From Gemmatimonadota bacterium (GTDB lineage: Bacteria; Gemmatimonadota; Gemmatimonadetes; Longimicrobiales; Gaopeijiaceae): a DNA stretch of 64,000 bases. This document shows positions 16,149 to 24,446 of this stretch, piece after piece; the first letter of the stretch is position 1; every line of letters starts with the position of its first letter. The notes below the pieces were generated by a model. That model saw nothing but the letters and a program-made list of their open reading frames with translations, had not been told where the DNA came from and ran no database searches. The translations under genes and the position numbers were made by a program. The stretch covers positions 1 through 64,000 of the forward strand of contig JBBEBG010000034.1 in NCBI GenBank assembly GCA_040882465.1. Reading direction: 5' to 3'.

Positions 16149-16802
16149 TCAGAGAAATCGGGCGATGACGACGAACCCGAGAACGAGCAGAATGCCGAAA
16201 ACGAGGGTGAGGACGTTGAAGTACCGATCGATGAAGCGGCTCACCGGGGCGCCGAACTTCCAGAGAAGCGCGGCCACGGCGAAGAAACGGAGGCCTCGGC
16301 TGAGTACGCTAGCGACGACGAAGACGGGAAACGAGACGGAGAAGACACCCGCGGAAAGGGTGATGACCTTGTACGGAATCGGCGTCAGCCCCGCGAGGAA
16401 GACGGCGAAGAAGTCGTACCGATCGTAAAAGCCCTGTACGCGGTCGAAAGATTCGGGAGTCACTCCCGGAACCCAGCTGAAGAAGAAATCTCCGAGCATG
16501 CTCCAGGCCCCCCAGCCGATGAGATATCCCGCGACGCCTCCCGCCACCGACGCCGCGGTGGCCCAGGCCGCGAAGGAGAAAGCGCGGCGCGGTGCCCCCA
16601 GGGCGAGCGCCATGAGGAGCGGGTCCGGCGGGATGGGGAAAAAGGAGGCCTCGGCGAAGCAGAGCGCGACGAGGGCGACGCGGCCGTACCGCGTGTTCGC
16701 CCACCCGAGGACCCAGTCATACAGGCGGCGGAGAAATCCCGGGAGCGGGACGTCCGGTTGCGCGATCGGCTGGGGTGGGTCGCCCCCCGGGGCGGAGGTC
16801 AC
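16149..16802 (-). CDS. DedA-family membrane protein
   Basis: The 217-aa protein starts at a GTG whose GTGA overlaps the pcm stop. Several hydrophobic segments and the motifs FFPIPPDPLLMALALGAP and LAGLTPIPYKVITLSAG (re-entrant loops with proline) mark the DedA/SNARE-associated family, YqaA-like branch. Members act as lipid scramblases or flippases at the inner membrane. It is the last gene of the merR-surE-pcm-dedA operon. Confidence 0.85.
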   Translation of the reverse strand: MTSAPGGDPPQPIAQPDVPLPGFLRRLYDWVLGWANTRYGRVALVALCFAEASFFPIPPDPLLMALALGAPRRAFSFAAWATAASVAGGVAGYLIGWGAWSMLGDFFFSWVPGVTPESFDRVQGFYDRYDFFAVFLAGLTPIPYKVITLSAGVFSVSFPVFVVASVLSRGLRFFAVAALLWKFGAPVSRFIDRYFNVLTLVFGILLVLGFVVIARFL

Positions 16803-17470
16803 GTCGCGGCCGGCCCCGTCGGATCGTTCCATCCCTGTTTGCCCAGGAGTGGGACAAAGGTGCAGGCATCCCGGACGACCTCCTCGACGATCTCTCCCTC
16901 GATCTTGCGCAGGAGCCGGAGCTCCTGCGACTCCCGTGAGCCCACGGGGATGAGGAAGCGGCCTCCCTCGGCGAGTTGATCGAGGAGCGCGGGGGGGACA
17001 GCGGGCGACGCGGCCGAAACAAGAACGACGTCGTAGGGCGCGTACTTTCGCCATCCGATGGAACCGTCTCCGACGAGGAGGGCCGCGTTCCGGATGCTCA
17101 GGACGTCGAGGGCCTGCCGTGCCCGCACGGAAAGCTCGCGAACCCGCTCGACCGAATAGACGCGATTCGACATGAGGGCGAGGAGGGCCGTGAGGAAGCC
17201 GCTTCCGGTCCCGATCTCGAGGACTTTTTCTTCCGGCGTCGGGCGCAGGATCTGAAGGTAATGCGCCTGGAGCGATGGCTGGGACGCGGTCTGGCCGTAC
17301 CCGATCGGAATCGGAGCGTCTTCGTACGCGCGGGGACGCACGCCTTCGGGGAGGAAGAGATGGCGCGGAACGCGATCGAAAAGCTGGAGGAGCTCCAGAT
17401 CTTCGATTCCCTTCGCGCGAATCTCTTCGATCAGCCGGCGCCGGTACCCGACGTACTGCAGATCGCTCAA
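16799..17470 (-). CDS. pcm: Protein-L-isoaspartate O-methyltransferase
   Basis: The 223-aa enzyme uses SAM to repair isoaspartyl residues. IPIGYGQTASQPSLQA is the family substrate-binding signature and VLEIGTGSGFLTALLA is SAM motif I. The start is a TTG whose TTGA overlaps the surE stop; upstream codons in this frame are a shadow of surE. The surE-pcm pair is classical in bacteria and linked to survival in stationary phase. Confidence 0.92.
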   Translation of the reverse strand: MSDLQYVGYRRRLIEEIRAKGIEDLELLQLFDRVPRHLFLPEGVRPRAYEDAPIPIGYGQTASQPSLQAHYLQILRPTPEEKVLEIGTGSGFLTALLALMSNRVYSVERVRELSVRARQALDVLSIRNAALLVGDGSIGWRKYAPYDVVLVSAASPAVPPALLDQLAEGGRFLIPVGSRESQELRLLRKIEGEIVEEVVRDACTFVPLLGKQGWNDPTGPAAT

Positions 17471-18219
17471 AGCTCCAGGTTCCACCCTCGAAATTCCTCC
17501 AGGAGGCGATAGTTCGTGAGGTCGAGGTGGAGAGGCGTGACCGAGATGAAGCCGTCGTCCACGGCCTTGAAATCGGATTCCTGGTTCCCCTTCCACTGGG
17601 GAGCCCCCCCTCCGATCCAGAAGTATTCCTTTCCCGACGGGTCCATCGCCCGCGTGAGAGACTCCGAGTAGCGCCTCTCTCCGAGGGAGGTGATGCGGAC
17701 CCCACGCACGTCGTCGGGATGGACCGCGGGAAGGTTCACGTTCAGGAGGGTCGAGCCGGGAAAAGCCGCCTTTCGCGCGAAGAAGAGGGCGAGGAGCGCC
17801 GAGAGCATCTCCTCCCAGGCGGCGATGGATTCGAAGTCCGGACCGGTATAAGAAATCGCCAGCGCCGGTACGCCGAGGACGGTCGCCTCCATCGCGGCGG
17901 CAACGGTCCCCGAGTATAGGACATCCTCTCCCATGTTGGATCCGTGGTTGACGCCGGAGAGGCAGAAATCGGGACGCTGGTCCATGAGGGCATTCACGGC
18001 GAGGATGACGCAGTCGGTCGGCGTCCCGTCCACCACGAGGGTGCCGTCCGAAGCTCGCCGGCTTCGCAGGGGATGGTGCAAGGTGAGGGAGTGGCTCGTC
18101 GCGCTCTGCTCCCGGTCCGGCGCGACCACCGTCACCTCGCCGAGGGATCGAGCGGCGGAGGCGAGCACCTGGAGTCCGGTGGCCATGAATCCATCGTCGT
18201 TCGTGCAGAGAATCTTCAT
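17467..18219 (-). CDS. surE: 5'/3'-nucleotidase SurE
   Basis: The 250-aa protein begins MKILCTNDDG. The metal site residues are visible as Asp-Asp in NDDG, Ser in DREQSATSHS and Asn in SGVNHGSNMG. SurE releases phosphate from nucleoside monophosphates and short polyphosphate. Its ATG overlaps the merR stop (ATGA) and its TGA overlaps the pcm TTG, so the genes are translationally coupled. Length is normal for the family. Confidence 0.95.
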   Translation of the reverse strand: MKILCTNDDGFMATGLQVLASAARSLGEVTVVAPDREQSATSHSLTLHHPLRSRRASDGTLVVDGTPTDCVILAVNALMDQRPDFCLSGVNHGSNMGEDVLYSGTVAAAMEATVLGVPALAISYTGPDFESIAAWEEMLSALLALFFARKAAFPGSTLLNVNLPAVHPDDVRGVRITSLGERRYSESLTRAMDPSGKEYFWIGGGAPQWKGNQESDFKAVDDGFISVTPLHLDLTNYRLLEEFRGWNLEL

Positions 18220-18635
18220 CCCTTTCCGGTTCCCCCCGACCCCTTCATCCCACGGGACTCCGGCCCTTTGCCGGGGAGCGTCAAGATCTCGCGCAGCCGG
18301 TGCAACTCGTTCCGGATCCCCGAGAGGAGCTCTGGCTCGACCGCCTCTCGGCGTTCCTCGGGGAGGTCGCCTCCACGCCGCATCTCGCGGATCCTCCGGT
18401 CGGCACCTTCGATCGTGTACTTCTCGTCGTAGAGAAGTTTCTTCACGAGGAGGATCAGCTCGACTTCCTTCGGGCGATACACGCGGTTGCCCGCGCGGTT
18501 CTTCGAGGGCTGAAGCGCCTGGAACTGCGTCTCCCAATACCGGAGAACGTGGGGCTTGAGTCCCGTGAGCTCGCAGACTTCCCCGATGGAATAATAGGCC
18601 TTTTTCATCAGTGGCTCGTTCACATCGCCCTCCAT
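18216..18635 (-). CDS. MerR-family regulator
   Basis: The 139-aa protein has the N-terminal winged HTH of MerR (YSIGEVCELTGLKPHVLRYWE), with the wing in NRAGNRVYRPKEVELI and a coiled-coil dimerisation helix after it. No effector domain or conserved cysteines follow, so the inducer is unknown. GGAGG sits just before a GTG 12 bases inside the annotated ATG, so that GTG may be the real start. It heads the surE operon. Confidence 0.85.
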   Translation of the reverse strand: MEGDVNEPLMKKAYYSIGEVCELTGLKPHVLRYWETQFQALQPSKNRAGNRVYRPKEVELILLVKKLLYDEKYTIEGADRRIREMRRGGDLPEERREAVEPELLSGIRNELHRLREILTLPGKGPESRGMKGSGGTGKG

Positions 18636-18659
18636 CGGTACGGAAGCCGCCCGGAACGA

Positions 18660-19685
18660 TCAGGTCTCGGGCTTGGGCTCCCTGAGCATGAGCTCCTGCA
18701 CAGCCTCCCTCGGCGGTTTTCCCTCTTCCAGGATCGCGTACACCTGATCCACGATGGGCATCTCGACGCCGCGCTCCCGCGCGAGTGCGTGTACGGCAAC
18801 GGTCGTAGACACCCCTTCCGCGACGGAGCGCATGTCGCCGAGGATCTCCGAGATGCGTTCTCCCCGACCGAGCCGAATCCCGACGGTGCGGTTGCGGGAC
18901 AATCCGCCGGTGCAGGTGAGGACGAGATCACCGAGACCCGCGAGCCCGTAGATCGTGGCGGGCTGCCCGCCCAGCGCCGTGGCGAGTCGGGCGATCTCGG
19001 CGAGCCCGCGGGTGATGAGGGCGGCCTCGGTGTTGTGGCCGAACTCGAGCCCGGCGCATACGCCCGCCGCGAGCGCGATCACGTTTTTTACCGCCCCCCC
19101 CACTTCGACCCCGATGAGGTCCGCATTCGTGTACACCCGAAACGTCTCGGACCCAAAAACCTTCTGGACGGTGAGGCGAGCCTCCTCGGACCGGCTCGCC
19201 GCGACCACGGCGGTCGGGCTGCCCCGCGCCACCTCCACGGCGAAGGAGGGGCCCGAAAGCGCGACGAGGTTCTCGGCGGACCGGGCCGGAAGGAACTCGG
19301 CGAGAACCTCGTGCATGCAGCGAAGCGTCGTGGTCTCGATTCCCTTCGAGGCACTCACCACGAGGGCGCCGGGTGCCAGGTGTGCGGCCGCCTTCCGCAT
19401 GACATCGTCCACGTGTTGCGCGGGGCTTACCGAGACGACGACTTGGGCGTCGGGGACGACTTCCTCGAGGCGGCGCGAAACGTGGATCGCCCGCGGAATT
19501 TTCACGCCGGGGAGGTAGGCGCGATTTTCCCCGTCCTCCCGAATGGTCCGGACGACGTCGTCCTCGTAGCTCCAGAGGGAGACTCGGTGCCCGTTCGTGT
19601 GAAGGAGGTGGGCGAGTGCGGTGCCCCAACTTCCGGCGCCGACCACCGCGGCCCGAACGCCGCCGGGGAGGAGCGATCCACTCAT
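18660..19685 (-). CDS. gpsA: NAD(P)-dependent glycerol-3-phosphate dehydrogenase
   Basis: The 341-aa enzyme reduces dihydroxyacetone phosphate to sn-glycerol 3-phosphate. AVVGAGSWGTALAHLLH is the Rossmann dinucleotide site, SKGIETTTL and the lysine in GGAVKNVIALAAG are catalytic-domain hallmarks, and GLAGLGDLVLTCTGGLSRN is the family signature. Its ATG overlaps the plsY stop, so G3P synthesis and its acylation are coupled. Length is normal. Confidence 0.95.
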   Translation of the reverse strand: MSGSLLPGGVRAAVVGAGSWGTALAHLLHTNGHRVSLWSYEDDVVRTIREDGENRAYLPGVKIPRAIHVSRRLEEVVPDAQVVVSVSPAQHVDDVMRKAAAHLAPGALVVSASKGIETTTLRCMHEVLAEFLPARSAENLVALSGPSFAVEVARGSPTAVVAASRSEEARLTVQKVFGSETFRVYTNADLIGVEVGGAVKNVIALAAGVCAGLEFGHNTEAALITRGLAEIARLATALGGQPATIYGLAGLGDLVLTCTGGLSRNRTVGIRLGRGERISEILGDMRSVAEGVSTTVAVHALARERGVEMPIVDQVYAILEEGKPPREAVQELMLREPKPET

Positions 19686-20398
19686 CGAGTGCCTCCCGGG
19701 CCGCTGACCACCGCTCCGCCGGAGCCGGGGAGCGGCTTCCCGCCAGGGGCACCGGCGGCCCCCGGACCCCCGTCGTCCCGTGGGGGCGACCCGCCTCTCC
19801 GGCGCCCGAAACGGCGCTCATCCCCCCGCAGGAGGCGCCGAATGTTCGAGCGGTGTGCCCCGATGACGAAGAGCGCCAACGCGATGGCGAAGACGAGGGC
19901 GCTCCTCCCTCCGGGGTGCGGAGTGAAGAGCATCGCGATGGGAAGGGTCACGGCCGCGAGAATTGAGCCGAGCGAGACGTATCCGGTGAGGAGAACCGCG
20001 CCGACCCAGACGCCAAGGGCAACCAGGACGGCCCAGGGGGCGAGCGCGACGAATACCCCCGCGCTGGTCGCGACTCCCTTCCCTCCCCGGAGTCTCACCC
20101 AGAACGAAAAGACATGGCCGAGGATCGCGGCGGCCCCATACCCGAGCGTCCACCCGAAGGAGGCCTCGGGTGCGAATCGCGGGAAAAGTGCGACGGGGGC
20201 CCAACCCTTCAGAAGGTCCACCAGCATCACGGGGACGGCCGCCCGCGCGCCGAGGGCTCTGTACGCATTGGTGGCCCCGAGATTCCCACTTCCGACCTTT
20301 CTCAGGTCCAGCCCGTAAAAGGCCTGGCCGACCCAATACGAAGTCGGGGTGGCCCCGAGGAGGTAGGCAAGCGCCACCAGTAGCAGCGGAACTGTCAT
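19682..20398 (-). CDS. plsY: Acyl-phosphate:glycerol-3-phosphate acyltransferase
   Basis: The 238-aa integral membrane protein adds the first acyl chain to G3P. The three PlsY motifs are present: SGNLGATNAYRALG, GGKGVATSAGV and HRSNIRRLLRG. An extra Gly/Pro-rich tail of about 35 residues follows the last motif, longer than usual. The ATG overlaps the der stop (ATGA). A very long frame covering this gene and der is a shadow upstream of 20398. Confidence 0.93.
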   Translation of the reverse strand: MTVPLLLVALAYLLGATPTSYWVGQAFYGLDLRKVGSGNLGATNAYRALGARAAVPVMLVDLLKGWAPVALFPRFAPEASFGWTLGYGAAAILGHVFSFWVRLRGGKGVATSAGVFVALAPWAVLVALGVWVGAVLLTGYVSLGSILAAVTLPIAMLFTPHPGGRSALVFAIALALFVIGAHRSNIRRLLRGDERRFGRRRGGSPPRDDGGPGAAGAPGGKPLPGSGGAVVSGPGGTR

Positions 20399-21735
20399 GT
20401 GCGCCGTCCCTTCCCTGGATCGGACCCACGAATGCGAATGCGGATCGGGACGCCCCGGAACCCCCACGCCGCACGAAAACCGTTCTGCAGATAACGAAGG
20501 TAGTGTCCTGGAATCTCCTCGGGGAGATTGCAGAAAAGGACGAACGTGGGTGGCTTCGTATCCGCCTGCGTTCCGTACCGGAGTTTCACCGCGTGCCCTC
20601 GACCGGCATGGGGGGGCGGCTGGCGCTGGACGAGTCCAGCGAGCACCTCGTTCACTTCGTGGGTCGCAATTCTTCGGACGCGCGCTTCCGCGACCTCGAG
20701 AAGTAGGTCGAGGCTCTTCCTCACCCTCTGCCCCGAAAGTGCGGAGAGGAAGAGCATCGGGACCTCCGCGAGAAAAGGGGCTCGGAGGGCAAGGGCCTTC
20801 TCGAAATTGGGCGCGGTCATGTGGTCCTTTTCTACGAGGTCCCACTTGTTTACGCCGAGCACGACCCCGCACCCCGCATCCCACGCCGCTTCCGCGATTC
20901 GGAGGTCCTGGTGATGGACCCCCTCGGTCGCATCCACGAGGAGGAGACAGACGTCCGCCTCTCGGATCACCTTTTCCGTTCGGAGGGCCGAGTAGTACTC
21001 GACGGACTCCCGCACGCGGGCTTGGCGCCGGAGGCCGGCCGTATCCACGAAGACGATGCGCTTCCCGTGGTACGTCAGTACGGAGTCCACGGGGTCGCGC
21101 GTCGTGCCGGGGACCTCGCTCACGATGACGCGCTCCTCGCCCAAGAGCGCGTTGACGAAAGACGATTTTCCGACGTTCGGCCTCCCGATGACCGCGACGC
21201 GGAGGTCGGATTCGGGAGGCGGGCCGGTTACTTCCGGGAGGGCGGCGACCACTCGGTCCAGAAGGTCTCCGGACCCCTTCCCTGAAATCGCGCTGACGGG
21301 TACGGGCTCGCCGAGACCGAGCCTCCAGAAGTCGTGGTGGGCGATCTCTCCCGGAAGATTGTCCATCTTGTTCGCCGCGAGGAGGAGCGGGCGCCCTGAG
21401 GGTCGGACGAGGTCGGCGAGGCGTTCGTCGAGGGGGTGCACCCCCTCCTTCCCGTCCACGATGAAGAGGATCAGGTCGGCTTCGCCGATGGCCGCCAGCA
21501 CCTGGCTTTTCACCGAGCGGTCGAGGGGCTCGTCGCTCCCTTCGATCACCCCCCCCGTATCCACGATGAAGAAGCTGCGGCCCGCCCACTCGGCGGGCGC
21601 GAAATTCCGGTCCCGGGTGACCCCCGGGCGATCGTCCACGATCGCCGCGCGGTGGCCGAGCACCCGGTTGAAGAGCGTGGACTTCCCCACGTTCGGGCGA
21701 CCCACCACGGCGACGACCGGGAGCCGCTCGGTCAC
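20395..21735 (-). CDS. der: Ribosome assembly GTPase Der (EngA)
   Basis: The 446-aa protein has two tandem GTPase domains, each with a P-loop (VVGRPNVGKSTLFNRVLG near residue 10 and VIGRPNVGKSSFVNALLG near 190), DTGG or DTAG switch motifs and NKMD or NKWD specificity motifs. The C-terminal KH-like domain contains the usual PTFVLFCNLPEEIPGHYLRY stretch. It assists 50S subunit maturation. GTG start overlaps the stop of the DUF512 gene. Confidence 0.96.
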   Translation of the reverse strand: MTERLPVVAVVGRPNVGKSTLFNRVLGHRAAIVDDRPGVTRDRNFAPAEWAGRSFFIVDTGGVIEGSDEPLDRSVKSQVLAAIGEADLILFIVDGKEGVHPLDERLADLVRPSGRPLLLAANKMDNLPGEIAHHDFWRLGLGEPVPVSAISGKGSGDLLDRVVAALPEVTGPPPESDLRVAVIGRPNVGKSSFVNALLGEERVIVSEVPGTTRDPVDSVLTYHGKRIVFVDTAGLRRQARVRESVEYYSALRTEKVIREADVCLLLVDATEGVHHQDLRIAEAAWDAGCGVVLGVNKWDLVEKDHMTAPNFEKALALRAPFLAEVPMLFLSALSGQRVRKSLDLLLEVAEARVRRIATHEVNEVLAGLVQRQPPPHAGRGHAVKLRYGTQADTKPPTFVLFCNLPEEIPGHYLRYLQNGFRAAWGFRGVPIRIRIRGSDPGKGRRT

Positions 21736-23003
21736 AGCGACCGCAAGGTGTCCGTGATCTCGAATCCGGCGAGGACACGCGCGGGTGCGAGCCCCTCGCG
21801 AAGGCTCGCCAGGGAAAACGAGTCCACGAAGAGCTCGTCCTGATTCAGCGCTTCGGCCGGGATCAGGATCAGGTCTCGCTCCGATGGATCCGGCACGGCG
21901 GAGAGAAGATCCTCCCCCGCGAGGAGACCGGCGACCGTGACCGGGGCTCCGTAAAAGCGGTTTTCGACTTCGATGACCTCCACGTCGGCCCGTATGGCGG
22001 CCGCGAGACGCGAGGCCCGCTGGCGGAAGAACGGTGCCATCGAGGCGCCGGTGAGGAGACGGACGCGGCACCCGGGGAGCCGGGGAAGGCCCGCGACTCC
22101 TCGATCGAAGCCGTCGAGAAAGAGGCGAAGCGCCCCGACGCCATTTTCCGCCAGGGAGAGGTCGTCGTAATACGAGGCCGGAGGGAGCTCTCGCCCGGCA
22201 CGGAGAAAAAGCTCGTCCGCGGCGTAACACCATCCGTACCCGCGCTCGTTCAGCGCCGTCTGTCTGGCCTTCCCCACCTGGTCCAACGCCGTGGCGGCCT
22301 CCTCAGGTGTGAGATGCCTCACGGGGCGGTTCAGGTTGTACTTCGTGAGCCCCACGGGGACCACGGAGAGGGTGCGCACTCCCCGACCCAGCGAAGCCAG
22401 GTCCTGGATCGTTCGGTCGAGATGGGGCCCGTCGTTCCACTCGGGACAGAGGACGATCTGGGTGTGAACTTCGAGCCCGCGGTCGGTGAGAAAACGGAGG
22501 TGGTCCATGATGAGACCCGCCCGCTCGTTCTTGAGAAGCCGGATCCGGACCTCGGGATCCGTCGCGTGCACGCTGACGTACAAGGGGGATAGCCGCTGGT
22601 CGGCAAGGCGCTGGAGCCCTTTCGGGCCCAGGTTCGTCAGCGTAACGTAACTGCCGTAGGTGAAGGAAAGGCGAAAGTCGTCGTCGCGAACCCAGAGGCT
22701 GGGTCGAACTCCTTGAGGGTTGCCGTCGATGAAGCAGAAGACACACTCGTTCGCGCACTCGCGGATCTTGTCCGGCTCGGGCACGATCCCCAGCGGCTCG
22801 CCCGGCTCCCGCAGGATCTCGAGGAGGGTGCGCGCCCCTTCGGGCCCGACCGTCTCGATCTCGAGTTCGGTGTCCGAGAGGAGGAAGGTCAGGTCGATCC
22901 CGTCACGGACGCGTTCGCCGTTGATCCGGATGATCCGACTTCCCACCTGGAGCTCGAGCTCCTCGGCGATGCTCCCCGACTCGATCTGTGCGATGCGGAC
23001 CAA
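21732..23003 (-). CDS. PDZ-DUF512 iron-sulfur protein
   Basis: The product (about 423 aa from TTG at 23003; a GTG at 23075 would add 24) begins with a PDZ-like segment (IESGSIAEELELQVGSRIIRI). It then has the cluster motif CANECVFCFIDGNP, and LSPLYVSVHATDPEVR is typical of radical-SAM-like chemistry. The C-terminal half is DUF512. The family, once described as a putative FeS oxidoreductase, has no established reaction. The inner start is preferred because the divergent M23 gene starts at 23078 and the two need promoter room. Confidence 0.8.
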   Translation of the reverse strand: MVRIAQIESGSIAEELELQVGSRIIRINGERVRDGIDLTFLLSDTELEIETVGPEGARTLLEILREPGEPLGIVPEPDKIRECANECVFCFIDGNPQGVRPSLWVRDDDFRLSFTYGSYVTLTNLGPKGLQRLADQRLSPLYVSVHATDPEVRIRLLKNERAGLIMDHLRFLTDRGLEVHTQIVLCPEWNDGPHLDRTIQDLASLGRGVRTLSVVPVGLTKYNLNRPVRHLTPEEAATALDQVGKARQTALNERGYGWCYAADELFLRAGRELPPASYYDDLSLAENGVGALRLFLDGFDRGVAGLPRLPGCRVRLLTGASMAPFFRQRASRLAAAIRADVEVIEVENRFYGAPVTVAGLLAGEDLLSAVPDPSERDLILIPAEALNQDELFVDSFSLASLREGLAPARVLAGFEITDTLRSL

Positions 23004-23077
23004 CGGTGACGCCTCCGGGCGAACGCGCCTCAGCCCCCGGCGGGGGCAGCTCCGCACCTCAAGGTGAAGCGCCACTG

Positions 23078-24340
23078 ATGAGACGAATGATCAACAATAG
23101 TAACCACTTGCGGGATCGGTCTCAACGGACCGGGAACTCCGGCCGAGCGGGGCTCGCCCTGGCCATGGTGATCCTCTGCCTGGGATCGGCGGGGTGTGGG
23201 GTGGAAGAGTTCCTGATGGAGCCGTTCCGGGGCGAGACGCCACGGGAGCGCTATGGGGAGGCGCTGGACCGCGCGGGACTCGGCGAAAGTTTGCTGGTCC
23301 GAGAGTGGCACCGCGCCGGGGAGCGGGCGCTCCTGGGCGCCGTCGAGGTCTCCGCTCCCCTCGTTGAAGAGAACTGGATCGCGCCCGACGAACCGACCGC
23401 GCTCGGGTATCGCCTCGACCTCCGGCGTGGAGAGCGGGTGCAGGTGGAGGTCCGGGCGGAACACACTGTCCAGCGCGTCTTCATCGAACTATACCGCGAC
23501 CGCCCCGACGACGAGGACGACGATCCCTTGCTCGTGGACTGGGCCGCCGATTTCGAGACGGGGTTCGTCTACGACGCGCGCGCCACCGGAAGTTATCTCC
23601 TGCGCGTCCAGCCGGAGCTCCTCGGTGGCGGACCTCTCGAAGTCGAGATCCGGGTGGGCGCCTCGGTCGCCTTTCCGGTCCAAGACCGTTCCACCGCGAA
23701 CGTCATGAGCTTCTTCGGGGACATCCGGGATGGGGGGGCACGCGACCACCACGGGGTGGACATCTTCGCTCCGCGGGGGACGCCCGTCCTGGCTGCGACT
23801 GCCGGGACGGCGTACCGGGTGGACGTGACGGCCCGAGGCGGGAAGGTCGTGTGGGTGCGTGATGGAAGTGGCGAGATCCGCTCCTATTACGCCCACCTCG
23901 ACGCTCAGCTCGTCGAGGAGGGCGAGGAGGTCAGCGTGGGCGATACGCTCGGTCTCGTGGGGAATACGGGAAATGCGATCACGACGCCTCCCCATCTCCA
24001 TTTCGGGATTTACGTGAGGCGGGGAGGGGCCGTGGATCCCTGGCCTTTCCTCCATGAGCCCCCCGGAGAGCCGCCCCTGCTCGACGTACCGAGGGAGGCA
24101 TTCAACGAGACCTTCCGCATCGCGCTCGAGAGGATTCCGCTCCGTGCGGGACCCTTCGCCTCCGCGACGGAGCTGGCGGAGCTCCCTCGCGAGCTCTCGG
24201 TGCGGGTGATCGGCGGAACGGGGCGCTGGTTCCGAGTGCGCACGGCCGCCGGCGGGGAGGGGTACATCGCGGTCGATGCGGTGCTGCCCCTGGACAGGGA
24301 GCTCGATCCCGAAACCCGGCTCGCCTTCGCCTTCCAGTGA
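23078..24340 (+). CDS. M23 metallopeptidase lipoprotein with C-terminal SH3-like domain
   Basis: The 420-aa product has a basic N-terminus and a lipobox (CLGSAGC, Cys about 41). Residues about 220-340 are the LytM/M23 domain: HHGVDIFAPRGTPVLA supplies a zinc His and Asp, and HLHFGIYV the other histidines. The last 75 residues (ERIPLRAGPFASATELAELP) resemble an SH3b cell-wall-binding domain. It would cleave peptidoglycan crosslinks or act as an activator at the envelope. It is divergent from the DUF512 gene. Confidence 0.88.
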   Translation: MRRMINNSNHLRDRSQRTGNSGRAGLALAMVILCLGSAGCGVEEFLMEPFRGETPRERYGEALDRAGLGESLLVREWHRAGERALLGAVEVSAPLVEENWIAPDEPTALGYRLDLRRGERVQVEVRAEHTVQRVFIELYRDRPDDEDDDPLLVDWAADFETGFVYDARATGSYLLRVQPELLGGGPLEVEIRVGASVAFPVQDRSTANVMSFFGDIRDGGARDHHGVDIFAPRGTPVLAATAGTAYRVDVTARGGKVVWVRDGSGEIRSYYAHLDAQLVEEGEEVSVGDTLGLVGNTGNAITTPPHLHFGIYVRRGGAVDPWPFLHEPPGEPPLLDVPREAFNETFRIALERIPLRAGPFASATELAELPRELSVRVIGGTGRWFRVRTAAGGEGYIAVDAVLPLDRELDPETRLAFAFQ

Positions 24341-24396
24341 CGAGGCCCGGAGGAAACAGCAGTTTCCCGTATCGCGCGGTGCTTCACCCGCGCATA

Positions 24397-24446
24397 TTGA
24401 CAACGTTCCATGCCCTACCGTTCCACTCCCAGGGAATGAGGAAACC
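24397..24446 (+). promoter_or_regulatory. Possible promoter start and leader of the quinoprotein gene
   Basis: A consensus TTGACA lies at 24397-24402 in the 106-base gap before the quinoprotein gene. The -10 element is not clear at 16-18 bases spacing, so this is weak. GAATGAGGAAACC supplies a ribosome binding site before the ATG at 24447. Confidence 0.3.

Noticed and set aside
15097-16428. 443-codon plus-strand frame starting in the AT-rich gap
   Set aside because: It overlaps the duplicated-repeat lipoprotein and DedA in the wrong frame and has no recognisable signal or domain.
18300-20318. 672-codon plus-strand frame
   Set aside because: It lies opposite gpsA, plsY and merR, all with clear family motifs, and encodes only low-complexity charged sequence.
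19682-21778. 698-codon minus-strand frame that includes PlsY
   Set aside because: Only the part left of 20398 is PlsY; the rest is an off-frame reading of der, whose GTPase motifs are in another frame.
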